In this document: positions 12,001-19,100 of the stretch, one piece after another | How positions within the stretch are numbered: the stretch's first letter is position 1 | Layout: the number at the start of each line of letters is the position of its first letter | DNA from: Desulfopila sp. IMCC35008 | Lineage (GTDB): Bacteria > Desulfobacterota > Desulfobulbia > Desulfobulbales > Desulfocapsaceae | DNA length: 64,000 nt | Assembly (NCBI RefSeq): GCF_010646885.2 | Contig: NZ_CP050700.1 | Coordinates: 4,986,501-5,050,500 of the forward strand | Direction: 5' to 3' | Notes under the pieces: generated by a model | Databases searched by the model: none | Told to the model about the DNA's origin: nothing | The model's input: the letters and a program-made list of their open reading frames with translations, nothing else | Position numbers and translations under genes: made by a program

Positions 12001-14238
12001 TTGTGGCAAAAGTTCACGAGTCTTACACACCACAGCAGGACGGAGGGGCTCACCACCTACTATTACTAATCGCAACCTCTCAAGGACGGGTAAAATAGAG
12101 GAATCCGCAAGGAGTTGCAGCCAAAACCCCGGTGGCAGATCGACCACATCGACCTGAGCCTGGTCGAGCAGGTAACCCAGTTCCTTGGCACCAACAAGAT
12201 TTCCCCCCATCAGGACCAGGGTGGCACCATTGGTCAGGGCAACCAGTATTTGTTCCAGGGCCGCGTCAAAAGCGGGTGAGGCAAACTGCAGAAGCCTTTC
12301 CTGCGGTGTAATCCGGTACGACTGCCCCACCGCCTTAACATGTAACCCCAGGACATCATGATTAACCAACACGCCTTTCGGCTCGCCGGTGGAACCTGAG
12401 GTGTAGAGGAGATACGCCGGAGTGTCGGCGGCCGGGCGCAGGGCGGATACGCCATCAGCCTGGTCACCTATAGTTATCAGCTCTTCCGGGAATACCAGGG
12501 GAATGGGAAGGTTTGCAAAGATTGAAGACTGCTCAAGCCCGATCAGGAGCAGCTTTGCGTTGCTCTCTATTGCCAGCTGCTGCATACGGCTAGCCGGCTG
12601 TTGAGAACCATCCAGTGGCAGATAACAACCACCTGCTTTCAGCACAGCGAGAAGAGCAATGATCTGCAGTGGTGAACGTCCGATGCAAACCCCTACTGTT
12701 TCACCAGCATCAAGTCCCTCCGACCTCAGCCGGCAGGCAAGACGATTGGCGGCACGGTCCAGCTGCTCGTAGCTTGTCTCTTCACCCTCAAACCACAATG
12801 CGGTCGCCGTGGGAGTCTTTTTTGCCCAGTGCTCAAATTGTTCCATCACCGTGGATTGAGCACCAGGTGTCGCCTTATTCCCGCTGAAGCCTCTTAACTG
12901 ATGCCGCTCTTCCTCATCCATAAGAGGTAAGAGTGCAATCGAGATATCCGGCCTTTCAACCATCTCGTGCAACAGAGCATTGAATCGCCTCTGCAATAAG
13001 GCGATTTCCCTGCTGTTGAAATAGGCCAGGTTGTAACAGAAATGAAGTTTGACCTCCAAATCGAGGTAGAAGTCATCGAGAAACAGTTCGAGTGGCATCT
13101 GGGCATAGTTGTGGCGCAGCTGGCGCAGCTCGACGACAGCTTCACCGAACCGGGTCTGATCCAGATCCAGTTTTTCAAAGGACAGAGCCAGGTCAAACAA
13201 TTGCCGTCGCCCATTGCTATGCAGGTTACAACTTTTATATACTTCACTCAGGGGAAAACGCTGATGGCGATAGTCCTGACGCAACTGTTTGCCTATCTGC
13301 TGCATTAATTCGCTGGTATTGAGCTGTCCGCCAGGATCGAAACGGGCTGCTATGGTGCCGGTGAACATCCCCACCGTCTGTTTGAAAGCCTTGGAGCTGC
13401 GACTGAGCAATGGCAGACCGATGACCAGTTCTTCCTTTTTGTGGACCCTTGTAAAATAGATATAGAGAGCGGCCAGGAGCACGTGCATGGGCGAGGCTCC
13501 CTGATCAGCAGCCATAGCCTTCAAGCTGTTATAAAATGGCCGGGAAAGGCTGAGAGTAGAGCTGGCTCCGGGAACCGCTCTGGTCCCGAAAGCAGCTCGG
13601 TGTCTCGGCAATAACATGGGTTCTGGAAGCTGTTGAAAACGCTCTTGCCAATAGGTCTGATCCTTCTGAAACAACTTTGAACTGAGATAGTTGCCATCAG
13701 CTTCAATCTGTTGACGAAAGCAGGGAGATTCCGGAACCACAGTTCCTTTCTTGAGACAATTGTAAATCTCGGCCAGAGATTTTAAAGTAAGGGAGATTCC
13801 CCAGCCATCGGTGATCAGATGATGGTATTTTTTAAACCAGTAATACCTTTCCTCCCCTACCCTGAGCAGAACAAACTCAAATAGTGGGCTGGAATAGAGC
13901 GAAAAAGGTTCGGCAAAACGAGATTCCATCCATTCACGGGCCGCACCTTCGGGGTCGTCCTGATCTCGGTAGTCGAGAATCGGCAGAGTAAAGTCTACCT
14001 GCTCTGCCAGGAGCTGTTGCGGCAATCCCTCTTTTGGCACCAGCATCAAACGCAGAGCATCATGGCGATTAAGGAGCAATTGTACCGCGCGACGAAACAG
14101 GTTTTCATCCAGGAGGCCCTCAATGACCGCGTAACCACCAATTGTATAGAGCGGAGTATCGGGGTTGAGGAGCTGGTCAAACCAGATTTCCTGTTGGCCC
14201 GAGGTCAATGGATAGCTCTGCGAGGTGGCATCAGACAT
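1..14238 (-). CDS. Giant nonribosomal peptide synthetase, 3' end beyond the window
   Basis: Multimodular NRPS; 4746 codons are visible and the frame is still open at position 1. Translating motifs from N-terminus to C-terminus gives this order: C1 (HHLITDG, about 13800-13830), A1 (YTSGSTGEPKG near 12400; YRTGDLG near 11715), T1 (LGGHSL near 11205), C2 (HHIIFDG near 10625), A2, T2 (IGGQSL near 8045), C3 (HHIICDG near 7475), A3, T3 (near 4900), C4 (near 4330), A4 (motif near 2920), T4 (LGGDSI near 1745), C5 (HHAILDG near 1075) and the first part of A5 (1-180). No epimerase, methyltransferase or thioesterase domain is visible. ATG at 14238 is preceded by GAAGAAGG at good spacing. C1 lies at the extreme N-terminus, so it is either a starter C domain (fatty-acyl or aryl) or accepts from another synthetase. 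Its N-terminal motifs remind me of EntF/DhbF-type C domains, which is weak evidence. Last gene of the efflux/TE/PPTase operon. Confidence 0.97.
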   Translation of the reverse strand, partial: MSDATSQSYPLTSGQQEIWFDQLLNPDTPLYTIGGYAVIEGLLDENLFRRAVQLLLNRHDALRLMLVPKEGLPQQLLAEQVDFTLPILDYRDQDDPEGAAREWMESRFAEPFSLYSSPLFEFVLLRVGEERYYWFKKYHHLITDGWGISLTLKSLAEIYNCLKKGTVVPESPCFRQQIEADGNYLSSKLFQKDQTYWQERFQQLPEPMLLPRHRAAFGTRAVPGASSTLSLSRPFYNSLKAMAADQGASPMHVLLAALYIYFTRVHKKEELVIGLPLLSRSSKAFKQTVGMFTGTIAARFDPGGQLNTSELMQQIGKQLRQDYRHQRFPLSEVYKSCNLHSNGRRQLFDLALSFEKLDLDQTRFGEAVVELRQLRHNYAQMPLELFLDDFYLDLEVKLHFCYNLAYFNSREIALLQRRFNALLHEMVERPDISIALLPLMDEEERHQLRGFSGNKATPGAQSTVMEQFEHWAKKTPTATALWFEGEETSYEQLDRAANRLACRLRSEGLDAGETVGVCIGRSPLQIIALLAVLKAGGCYLPLDGSQQPASRMQQLAIESNAKLLLIGLEQSSIFANLPIPLVFPEELITIGDQADGVSALRPAADTPAYLLYTSGSTGEPKGVLVNHDVLGLHVKAVGQSYRITPQERLLQFASPAFDAALEQILVALTNGATLVLMGGNLVGAKELGYLLDQAQVDVVDLPPGFWLQLLADSSILPVLERLRLVIVGGEPLRPAVVCKTRELLPQIDFINAYGPTEGVITASMYEIPYGPADPEAVTPIGRAVGSRRIHVLDESLQPMPIGVRGEIYLEGLLSSGYYKRPDLTTTAFVCHPVSGEILYRTGDLGCWRSDGCLEFLGRIDEQIQLRGFRIEPVEIEQMLCRHPLVREAVVSLQTNSTGERLLAHVVPGDRSYGAHADDNALETVTVEELHGWVAQRLPSYMVPSTLVVVEQLPRTAAGKIDRKKLSVAEVEPAGRKKRPATPFEQKLAAVWEDVLDQENIGRNDNFFSLGGHSLLAMQLISRIRVRFGIELPLALLFDHPVLADLAKKLENCRSAETEVIELLPSGAGLKTSFAQERIWLLCRLAGGESAYNMPWGVKVNGRLQPLALRSALQELVRRHSSLRLVFPERQGQPDLQLLLPYDPLEQIDSSTADADTWDSEMRRLAQEDAVRPFDLSSGPLFRVTLIRFSEHRHLLLFNIHHIIFDGWSIDCFNRELHKLYRNFADPNPLAHSATLIKPTIDYHDFAVWQRQQFNAGRFDAQLTYWQEELQEVPEQLVLPVDRPRSAQKMRTGCLLRQHLSKELSSNLSELSRKQGVSPFMILLASFGLLLERYSGQQEFCIGIPVANRQQSQCESLIGLFVNSVVMRYQRQAEDDFRSLLARVRRKMIAAQDHQDLPFEKVVEALHPQRSAEHTPLFQVMCAMQRSHLPLELPGLILQHMPQSSIAAKFELILNIEEAENGELGCVWEYNSDLFDRERIERMAGHLQQLLKAAVAAPRQRLSELSLLTPAETAQLQGWQEGEQYPGGRGVVERFMAVASRCGEQQAVACDTQSFSYGELEQRANHLAGQLQGEVQLEADQVVAVILPRSSYLMVGLLGVLRAGGAFLALEPDLPEERLVWMLSNSGCRAVVSVQELVLPVDLPRFDLDLPLAEAALSPAPAILPAMDSLAYVIYTSGSTGEPKGVMIEHQALANLVTALEKEVYADLASPLRIGLCASCQFDASLQQIFAALCLGHSLQVAANPTKQDGVLFSRWLQQEQIQLCDLTPSLLRLVLERAPEARYPALERLLVGGEELPPSLVRQLLAPSAHHGIRVHNLYGPSECSVDSISDCFSHDDPRLQELTLPIGRPMSNLRIQILDDHFREVPVGVPGEILISGRGLARGYLGDSALNSRRFIEVGGERCYRSGDLGQWLGDGTIAFLGRRDNQVKIRGFRIEAGEIETTLERYPALRRAVVIVEGEGGDRELVAYLEGSAPLRLEDLLVHCRRWLPQYMVPSRFMQLEQFPLSASGKIDRRRLPLEVSARRLSPDHAGRMARTPLEGQLVEIWSQVLGHSPGIDDNFFAIGGQSLKAARVIGAISARLKLQVGLRDLFNSPTIAELAELLQRRQPCRFLPLEPLVEASSYPVSHGQHRLWILDQFEGAGLAYLMPARFRLRGNFNAVAFRQGLDALIHRHEILRTRFIQQEDEVHQVVDSAGTSFIQKDLRKYPEDSCDQVVGEFFSQPFDLETGPLFRTLLVREADESWQLAFGVHHIICDGLSAGLLTRELSQFYSAFTSGESPALEPLALQYKEYAAWQRRLLSEEHLAEQRRYWLEQLAAPLPVLQLPTDRQRPVLKSYRGESLKLELAEMQRPMLSQLASEHGVTVYMVVVALVNVLLHRYTGADEIIVGAPAAGRNRLELEDQIGFYVNTLALRSRLNGQESFTALLHQVQQTVSEAFDNQDYPFDRLVEELELQRDTGRSPLFDVMVAYETAETVTSLELDGIHVEPVESGIERVKFDLSFTFTEATGLSLELEYNSDLFDRERIERMAGHLQQLLKAAVAAPRQRLSELSLLTPAETAQLQGWQEGEQYPGGRGVVERFMAVASRCGEQQAVACDTQSFSYGELEQRANHLAGQLQGEVQLEADQVVAVILPRSSYLMVGLLGVLRAGGAFLALEPDLPEERLVWMLSNSGCRAVVSVQELVLPVDLPRFDLDLPLAEAALSPAPAILPAMDSLAYVIYTSGSTGEPKGVMIEHQALANLVTALEKEVYADLASPLRIGLCASCQFDASLQQIFAALCLGHSLQVAANPTKQDGVLFSRWLQQEQIQLCDLTPSLLRLVLERAPEARYPALERLLVGGEELPPSLVRQLLAPSAHHGIRVHNLYGPSECSVDSISDCFSHDDPRLQELTLPIGRPMSNLRIQILDDHFREVPVGVPGEIVISGRGLARGYLGDSALSSRRFIEIGGERCYRSGDLGQWLGDGTIAFLGRRDNQVKIRGFRIEAGEIETTLERYPALRGAVVIVEGEGGDRELVAYLEGSAPLRLEDLLVHCRRWLPQYMVPSRFIQLEQLSLSASGKIDRRRLPLEVSARRLSPDHAGRMARTSLEGQLVEIWSQVLGHNPGIDDNFFAIGGQSLKAARVIGAISARLKLQVGLRDLFNSPTIAELAELLQRRQPCRFLPLEPLVEASSYPVSHGQHRLWILDQFEGAGLAYLMPARFRLRGNFNAVAFRQGLDALIHRHEILRTRFIQQEDEVHQVVDSAGTSFIQKDLRKYPEDSCDQVVGEFFSQPFDLETGPLFRTLLVREADESWQLAFGVHHIICDGLSAGLLTRELSQFYSAFTSGESPALEPLALQYKEYAAWQRRLLSEEHLAEQRRYWLEQLAAPLPVLQLPTDRQRPVLKSYRGESLKLELAEMQRPMLSQLASEHGVTVYMVVVALVNVLLHRYTGADEIIVGAPAAGRNRLELEDQIGFYVNTLALRSRLNGQESFTALLHQVQQTVSEAFDNQDYPFDRLVEELELQRDTGRSPLFDVMVAYETAETVTSLELDGIHVEPVESGIERVKFDLSFTFTEATGLSLELEYNSDLFDRERIERMAGHLQQLLESTARDPLQPLKKLQIIDDREREELTVGCNPAPSQWPQSATLVSLFDRQACRTPEAIALVRGEEQCSYRELDELAARICSGLQQQGLAPGEAVGVCLHPSIQLIAAILGVLKAGGCYVPVDPRYPEQRQLFMLQDSGCRLLLSDQALPVVESMIQIDPAELPGCGAAQKARSILPHSPAYIIYTSGSTGRPKGCVVSHSNVVRLLFNDAFPFDFDSEDVWVMAHSACFDFSVWELFGALLRGGRLVVPDVEEVRDTERFLALLDRHQVSILNQTPGSFSNLSRVAVENRAELRALRLVIFGGDRLEPATLKGWVRRFPLEQVQLINMYGISETTVHVTWYPLQKADIFEADGSSPIGSPLPTVTVYICDDAGHPVPAGVTGELYVGGDGVCLGYHEKAELTAEHFLVSPFVNGERLYRTGDLGRYRLDGTLEYLGRNDQQVQVRGYRIEPGEIEAALLDHPTVSEAAVVARNNDEGEQHLIAYLVMEQMVELEPLRRHLRGRLAEYMLPAYFVRLAELPLTANNKLDRRALPDPQAGEGTLITDNGIYQAARTPLEGQLVILWQDLLGREVVGIHDNYFALGGDSIKVLRLADNMARTLGRRLPLAALFRYPTVAQLAGFLEADQLLTDGPDLAPVYQQLEKMRKHLQLKEDQTIPLDGVEDLYPMSDIQLGMIYHALAAGQGVYHDQFYIQFVSHDFDPIRFARALELLVERHSILRTGFALAGFDEPLQLVHRRLDKPIADYLTYEDLQFSEREEQRQHLRMKQKDDLAAPFDPARPGLWRFSLYSLGDQEYGLLWSFHHAILDGWSNAAMLNELLRTTSALGRNPDFRPSPLAGSYRDFVTEQMAHKDWPGHVSFWQQTLRDWELTPLPLQRSANRRSNRGVTEYQVDLDRQLTRQVAKAGMVLQTGEQPLFLAAFTALLRFTTNRSDLLFGLVSHNRPEIEKSDEILGCFLNSVPLRIHLRNDLSGQHLVHKLRDQLVEIRLHDRFPLSEISSLVGAGGSEQRLFDILFNYVDFHVAAGLDDLIELRNPLVEEGFENTDTGMVFTISRTGSVTRIRIAAAAGIYSTYQLESLVNWFRSILKHLTENPERCLDPHLILDDREREELTVGCNPAPSQWPQSATLVSLFDRQACRTPEAIALVRGEEQCSYRELDELAA
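1600..3440 (-). other. NRPS module 4 A-T didomain, predicted threonine
   Basis: Pocket residues translated from 2461-2820 read D-F-W-N-I-G-M-V-H, the canonical threonine code (Lys517 not read). The downstream T domain has LGGDSI, a GGDS form often found before epimerases or unusual C domains, yet no E domain lies between it and C5. C5 begins with a YPMS..Q.GM motif and differs clearly from C3 and C4. Confidence 0.8.
3253..3431. repeat. Start of A4 coding region, identical to window positions 1-179
   Basis: Positions 1-179 and 3253-3431 read the same (offset 3252 bp, 1084 codons) and diverge abruptly at 180 and 3432. On the coding strand identity begins in the C-A linker (DDREREELTVG) and continues into the A domain. 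The copy at 1-179 runs off the window, so A5 may be a copy of A4 for much longer. Confidence 0.93.
3481..9838. repeat. 3144-bp near-identical tandem duplication inside the NRPS gene
   Basis: Unit 1 is 3481-6624, unit 2 is 6625-9768, and a third copy of only the first 70 bp lies at 9769-9838. Offset is exactly 3144 bp (1048 codons), so the frame is kept. By eye I found about 16 differences, nearly all clustered at 4935-5474 versus 8079-8618; the rest looks identical except an isolated base near 6644. Each unit encodes A-T-C. The shared 70-bp boundary encodes the end of a C domain (EYNSDLFDRERIERMAG), so the duplication broke in the C-A linker. Confidence 0.97.
3500..9840 (-). other. NRPS modules 2 and 3: duplicated A-T-C units predicted to load Gln twice
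   Basis: Contains A2-T2-C3 and A3-T3-C4. Pocket residues of A2 (lines 8761-9090) read D-A-Q-D-L-G-L-V-D. This differs at one position from D-A-Q-D-L-G-V-V-D-K, the glutamine code known from lichenysin-type synthetases. A3 encodes the same residues because the segment is duplicated. Both T domains carry IGGQSL instead of the usual GGHSL. The predicted product therefore contains two adjacent Gln residues. Confidence 0.75.
11100..14238 (-). other. NRPS module 1 (C-A-T), substrate uncertain, possibly basic
   Basis: Initiation module of the visible synthetase. Pocket residues from core A4-A5 (translated from about 12280 down to 11950), in GrsA numbering order 235/236/239/278/299/301/322/330/331, read D-A-E-D-I-G-A-I-T. 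I cannot match this exactly to a code I am sure of. Acidic residues at 239 and 278 suggest a basic side chain such as Lys, Orn or Arg, as inference. The T domain is of the ordinary LGGHSL type. Confidence 0.6.
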
Positions 14239-14266
14239 GAGTGAATAAACCTTCTTCAGGAATTAA

Positions 14267-14695
14267 TTAGGGGAGAAACCAGACAGCGCTGATAGCACCC
14301 GTCTCTACACGATAAATGACCAGACTTTCCCGACTGGTGCTCTGACCGTCAACCTGCAGACCGGTGAGTCTTTCATGATCGATAATAAAAGGCTTCTTTA
14401 TCTGCCTCCCAAGGAGTTCAGCATGTACCTCAGGTGACACTCTAAAGATTTCTTCATAGATGTTGCGTAATTCTTCACGTCCTGAACAGACAAGTTTCTG
14501 CGGAAAAATATAGACCTGGACCTGTTCGGAATAGGCCATGACCACTTTCTCGATATCATGGGCATTATAGGCAGCCAGTTGGGCATCAACGGGATCGACC
14601 AAGGCCACTGTTTCCTGGTTTTGTGCCATTACACCTCCTGCCGGAGAAATTGCGAGATAGACACTCAAAAAGATCCTGATCAGCCTCTTGATCAT
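14267..14695 (-). CDS. Exported SnoaL/NTF2-like small protein
   Basis: 142 residues. A signal peptide is likely at residues 1-24, ending at the AQNQ region, and the rest fits the SnoaL/SgcJ-type NTF2 fold (an AYNAHDIEKVVMAYSE helix followed by a strand-rich half ending in VWFLP). Such proteins can be small isomerases, cyclases or simple ligand-binding domains; no catalytic residue can be assigned here. It sits 5 bp after the outer-membrane channel gene and 28 bp before the NRPS, so it is almost certainly co-transcribed. Being periplasmic, it could bind or modify the exported peptide, which is inference. Confidence 0.7.
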   Translation of the reverse strand: MIKRLIRIFLSVYLAISPAGGVMAQNQETVALVDPVDAQLAAYNAHDIEKVVMAYSEQVQVYIFPQKLVCSGREELRNIYEEIFRVSPEVHAELLGRQIKKPFIIDHERLTGLQVDGQSTSRESLVIYRVETGAISAVWFLP

Positions 14696-14700
14696 AATGA

Positions 14701-16128
14701 TTAATCCTTTTTGAGATGTCCGGTTTCATCAACTGCCGTTTCGGCGGTTTCCGACGACTGAGACACCTCTTGATTCCACCCACCTCCTGTAGCCTTATAA
14801 AGGGCCACCGCAGACTGTAGTTCAATAGCCCTCCGCTCTGTATAGAGTAATTCACTGGCGAACAGGCTGCGCTGGGCATCAAGGATTTCAAGATACCCGA
14901 CATACCCTTCCTCATAACGCAACCGCGACATCTCAGCATACTCCTGCAAAGCAGCGACCTTCTCGCCAAAGGATATCAGCAATTTGGCGATCTGCTGTTG
15001 CCGTACCAGCCCATCTTCCACCTCCTGCAAGGCCTTGAGAATAGTTTGCCGATACTTGAGCAGGGCCTGCTTCTGCCTGGCTTCTGCTGTTTCAACTCCC
15101 GCTTTGAGCTGCCCCCCGCTGAAAATTGGCAGACTCAGGGGCACACCCAGACTCCACACCTCACCGGACCCATTGAGCAAACTGGACAGCTCACCACTGA
15201 CACTGCCGAGGACACCAGTCAGACTGATGGTTGGGAAATAGGCCGCCCGAGCCACCCCAATCCGGGCATTGGCGGCAATAAGGCTCTCCTCCGCCTGGCG
15301 GATATCGGGCCGCTGATTAAGTATCTGCGCAGGCAAAGCCACCGGGACCTGCGGCATGCTCAGGTCAGCCAAAACACGACCTCGGCGGATTGGCCCTGGA
15401 TTACGGCCCAGTAATACACAGAGGCCATGTTCGCGTATGGCAATATCCTGCTCCAGTTGGGGGATAACAGCCATGGCATCATGATATTCGGAGCGAATCT
15501 GCGCCACCTCCATTGGAGTCACCAGGCCAGCATCCAACCGTAACGTAAAAACATCCAAAGCATCCTGTCTCGACTTGGTGGTCCGGTGAGCAATCTCCAG
15601 CTGGCGATCAAGGTTGAGCAGGTCGATATATGCAGTCGCAACACTGGCCACCAGGGATAGAACCAGGCTGCTGCGGCCTGCTTCAGAAGCCATCATATCC
15701 GCCCAGGCCGCTTCACTGTTACGCCTGAGTCTGCCCCACAGGTCGATCTCCCAACTACTGCTAAGCTTCAGTTGCCACAGGTCTGCGGTAAGGCCATCGG
15801 CTGCAGAGCGGGTCCAGTCCGCTATTCCGTCTACCTTGGGACGTTGCGCGCTCCTGCTGGAACCATAAAGGCCCATCAACTCTTCAATCCTGGCAGCTGC
15901 AACAGCCAGATCAAGATTGCTATCCAGGGCCTCAGTAATCAACTGGCTTAGCTGGGGATCCCCATACTGATCCCACCAGGAAAGGTTGGAAAACCGCTGT
16001 GCCTGCTGGGGAACCAAACGCCAATTCTCAGGAAGAGGAACCTCCGGCCGAAGATAGTCGGGGCCGACCGTGCAGCCGCTGAGCAGGAACAGAACAATAA
16101 TGCCGCAGAGGCTCTGCCATTTAATCAT
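14701..16128 (-). CDS. RND efflux outer-membrane lipoprotein, NodT/OprM family
   Basis: 475-residue TolC-like channel. The N-terminus has a lipoprotein signal with lipobox LLSGC, followed by the family hallmark TVGPDYLRPEVPLPENW. Duplicated OEP domains contain the conserved LNQRPDIRQAEESL and ARIGVARAAYFPTISLTG segments. It would form the outer-membrane exit duct for the RND pump encoded immediately upstream; start and stop codons overlap by 4 bp. The position just before the NRPS suggests export of its product, or self-protection. Confidence 0.96.
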   Translation of the reverse strand: MIKWQSLCGIIVLFLLSGCTVGPDYLRPEVPLPENWRLVPQQAQRFSNLSWWDQYGDPQLSQLITEALDSNLDLAVAAARIEELMGLYGSSRSAQRPKVDGIADWTRSAADGLTADLWQLKLSSSWEIDLWGRLRRNSEAAWADMMASEAGRSSLVLSLVASVATAYIDLLNLDRQLEIAHRTTKSRQDALDVFTLRLDAGLVTPMEVAQIRSEYHDAMAVIPQLEQDIAIREHGLCVLLGRNPGPIRRGRVLADLSMPQVPVALPAQILNQRPDIRQAEESLIAANARIGVARAAYFPTISLTGVLGSVSGELSSLLNGSGEVWSLGVPLSLPIFSGGQLKAGVETAEARQKQALLKYRQTILKALQEVEDGLVRQQQIAKLLISFGEKVAALQEYAEMSRLRYEEGYVGYLEILDAQRSLFASELLYTERRAIELQSAVALYKATGGGWNQEVSQSSETAETAVDETGHLKKD

Positions 16129-19100
16129 GTCTCAGTACTCTCAAATTCAGGCCCATGTTTCTTTTTAGTAAAAAAACGCTCACTGAACCCCTGTAATAGC
16201 GTAAACAAGAGAGGAATGAAAAAAGTGGCCAGCAACGTAGCACCGAGCATTCCGCCAATCACCCCGGTACCGATGGAATGACGGCTGTTAGCAGATGCAC
16301 CGCTTGCAATAGCCAGGGGAATGCAACCCAAAATGAAGGCAAAAGAGGTCATAACCACTGGCCGCAAGCGTAACCTGGCAGCTTCCAGAGCTGCATCTTT
16401 TATGGTCAATCCTGCCTGTCTCTTCAATAGCGCGAATTCAACAATCATAATGGCGTTTTTGGCTGCGAGGGCTATCAAGGTCAACAGGCCGATCTGGAAA
16501 TAGACATCATTTTCCATATTGCGAAGCCAAATTGCTGCCAGGGCACCGAAAAGAGCAAAAGGTACAGCGAGTAAAACTGCAAAGGGCAGAGACCAGCGTT
16601 CATACTGGGCCGCGAGGATCAAAAAAGCCATCAGCAGGCCAAAGACAAACGTCCACAGAGAAGAACTGCCCGCCTGCCGTTCTTCATAGGCCTGACCTGC
16701 CCAGTTCAGCGCATATCCAGTCGGCAAGTGTTGCAGCGCCAGCCGTTCCAGGGCGTCCATGGCCTGCCCCGAGCTGAAACCGTCAGCAGTCTTGGCAGTG
16801 ACCTGTGCCCCGAGAAAACCATTGAAGCGGCTCACCAGATCAGGCCCGGCGACAAAACGGCTTGTCACTATAGTTTTCAGAGGCAACATGGTACCGCCGC
16901 GTCCCCGCACAAAAATCTTACCAATGTCCTCTGGTTTGTCGCGGAACACTCCATCTGCCTGAAGGATCACATACCACTGCCGACTATACTTGCTGAATTG
17001 GCTCACATACATCGAGCCGAACATGGCCTGCAGACTGGTAAAGATTTCGCTCAAGGGAATTCCAAGGGTCTCGGCATGTTCCCTATCGACCTCTACCAGC
17101 AGTTGCCGGCTGGCAGGACTGAGAGTGCTGGAAAGACCTGCCAGGGCTGGATCCTTACGCGCTTCAGCAATGAAACCATTGATGGTCTTTCCGAGTTGCT
17201 CAACCCCTCCAACACCGCGACTCTGAACCCAGAAATTGATGCCACCGGTAACACCAAGACCCGGGATAGCCGGTGGATTGATCGCAAAAGACATTGCCTC
17301 CCGGATTTTAGTCAATTTTGCATCGGCTGTTGCTATCAGGGCAGGGGCTTGCAAATCAGCCGTCGTACGTTGATCAAAATTTTTGAGGGAAACAAAAAGC
17401 AAACCGGCATTGGATTTACTCTGGCCATCCAGGATATTGAAACCGCTGAACTCAGCCACCTCGGCAACAGCAGGATGACCGATAAAAGCTTTCGCCGCCT
17501 CACCAGCAACGTCAACGGTTCGATCAAGGCTGGCCGAATCGGGCAACAAATACACGCCAAAAAGATAGCCCTGGTCTTCGGGTGGGACAAAGCTGGTCGG
17601 CACCCTCGTAAAGAGCTGCCAGACAACAACAACCAGGACAACCATTAGCAATTGGCCCATTACTGGCCAATTGATGAGCAATCGAACACCGCCCAGATAT
17701 CCTCTGGTCAACCGCTCGAATAATCGATCAAAAACCCTGAACACCACAAATTTTTCTTTCTTTACAGGCTTCAGCAGGAGTACAGCCAGGGCAGGGGAGA
17801 AAATCAGGGCCACCAGGCTGGAGATGAAGACCGAAAAGGCAATGGTCACAGCAAACTGTTTATAAAGCTGGCCTGTCATCCCATCCAGGAAAGCGACGGG
17901 TACAAACACAGCCATAACCACCAGGGTAGTGGCAATGACAGGTCCGGTCACCTCATCCATGGCTTTTTTCGCTGCCTCCCGCGGGGCAAGGCCCAGGTCT
18001 CTCATATTTCGTTCGACATTCTCCACCACCACAATCGCATCATCAACGACCAGGCCTATGGCAAGGACCAGTCCGAACAGCGTCAGCATGTTTATAGAAA
18101 AGCCAAACATTTCCATGCCGATAAAGGTACCAATAAGAGAGACCGGAATAGCTATGATCGGGATGATAGTGGCGCGCAGGGTACCGAGAAAAACAAATAC
18201 GACGAGCACCACCAGAAAACAGGCCTCGAAAAAAGTCATCACCACTTCGTGGATAGAGGCCCTGACAAATTCCGTGGTATCAAGACAGATCTTATAATCG
18301 ATACCTGCTGGAAAAGTGGGTTCCATCTCTGCAAGGGTCTGGCGGATCTTGTCGGAAACTTCGATAGCATTCGAACCCGGCTGCTGATAAACGCCGATGA
18401 GAGTCGCATCCTTGCCATTCAATTTAGTACGCAGGGAGTAATCCCGGCTGCCAAGCTCAACCCGGCCAACATCCTTAAGCCTGATCAGGGTATTGCCGTC
18501 ACTGCTGCTGCGGATAATCAGGTTGGAAAACTGTGAGGGCATGGTCATCTGGCCTTCAGTGACCACGGGAAAGGTCAGGGTAACTGCCTCGCTGTTAGGC
18601 GGCTGACCGATGCTGCCAATGGCAAACTGTTCGTTCTGCAGGCGAATCGCTGCGGCAACCTCGCTTGCGGTAATGCCAAGTTGAGCCATTCTGTCGGGAT
18701 TAAGCCACACCCGCATGGCATAGTCGGGCATCCCCAGAATATTCGACTGACTTGCACCGGGAACCCGTTTGATACCATCAAGAATGGAAAGATTTGCATA
18801 GTTGCCGACATAGGTGTCGTCATAACGTCCATCAGGTGAAAGGATGGCGATGACCATCATAAAAGAAGAAGACACCTTGCTCACCGTTACACCCTGTTGG
18901 GTGACGACCTGCGGCAGGCTCGGTAGTGCGCGATTGACACAATCCTGGACGTCGGATCGGGCCTTATTCGGGTCAGTACCATTCTGGAATACGATCACAA
19001 GTGACATGCTGCCGGCCGACGAACTACTCGACGACATATACAGCATATTGTCAACACCGTTGATCTGCTGTTCGATGGGTGCTGCCAGGTTCCGCGCCAC

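Noticed and set aside
16728..17648. 306-codon rightward frame antisense to the RND pump
   Set aside because: The opposite strand encodes a complete, motif-rich AcrB-type protein; this frame shows no protein-like features.
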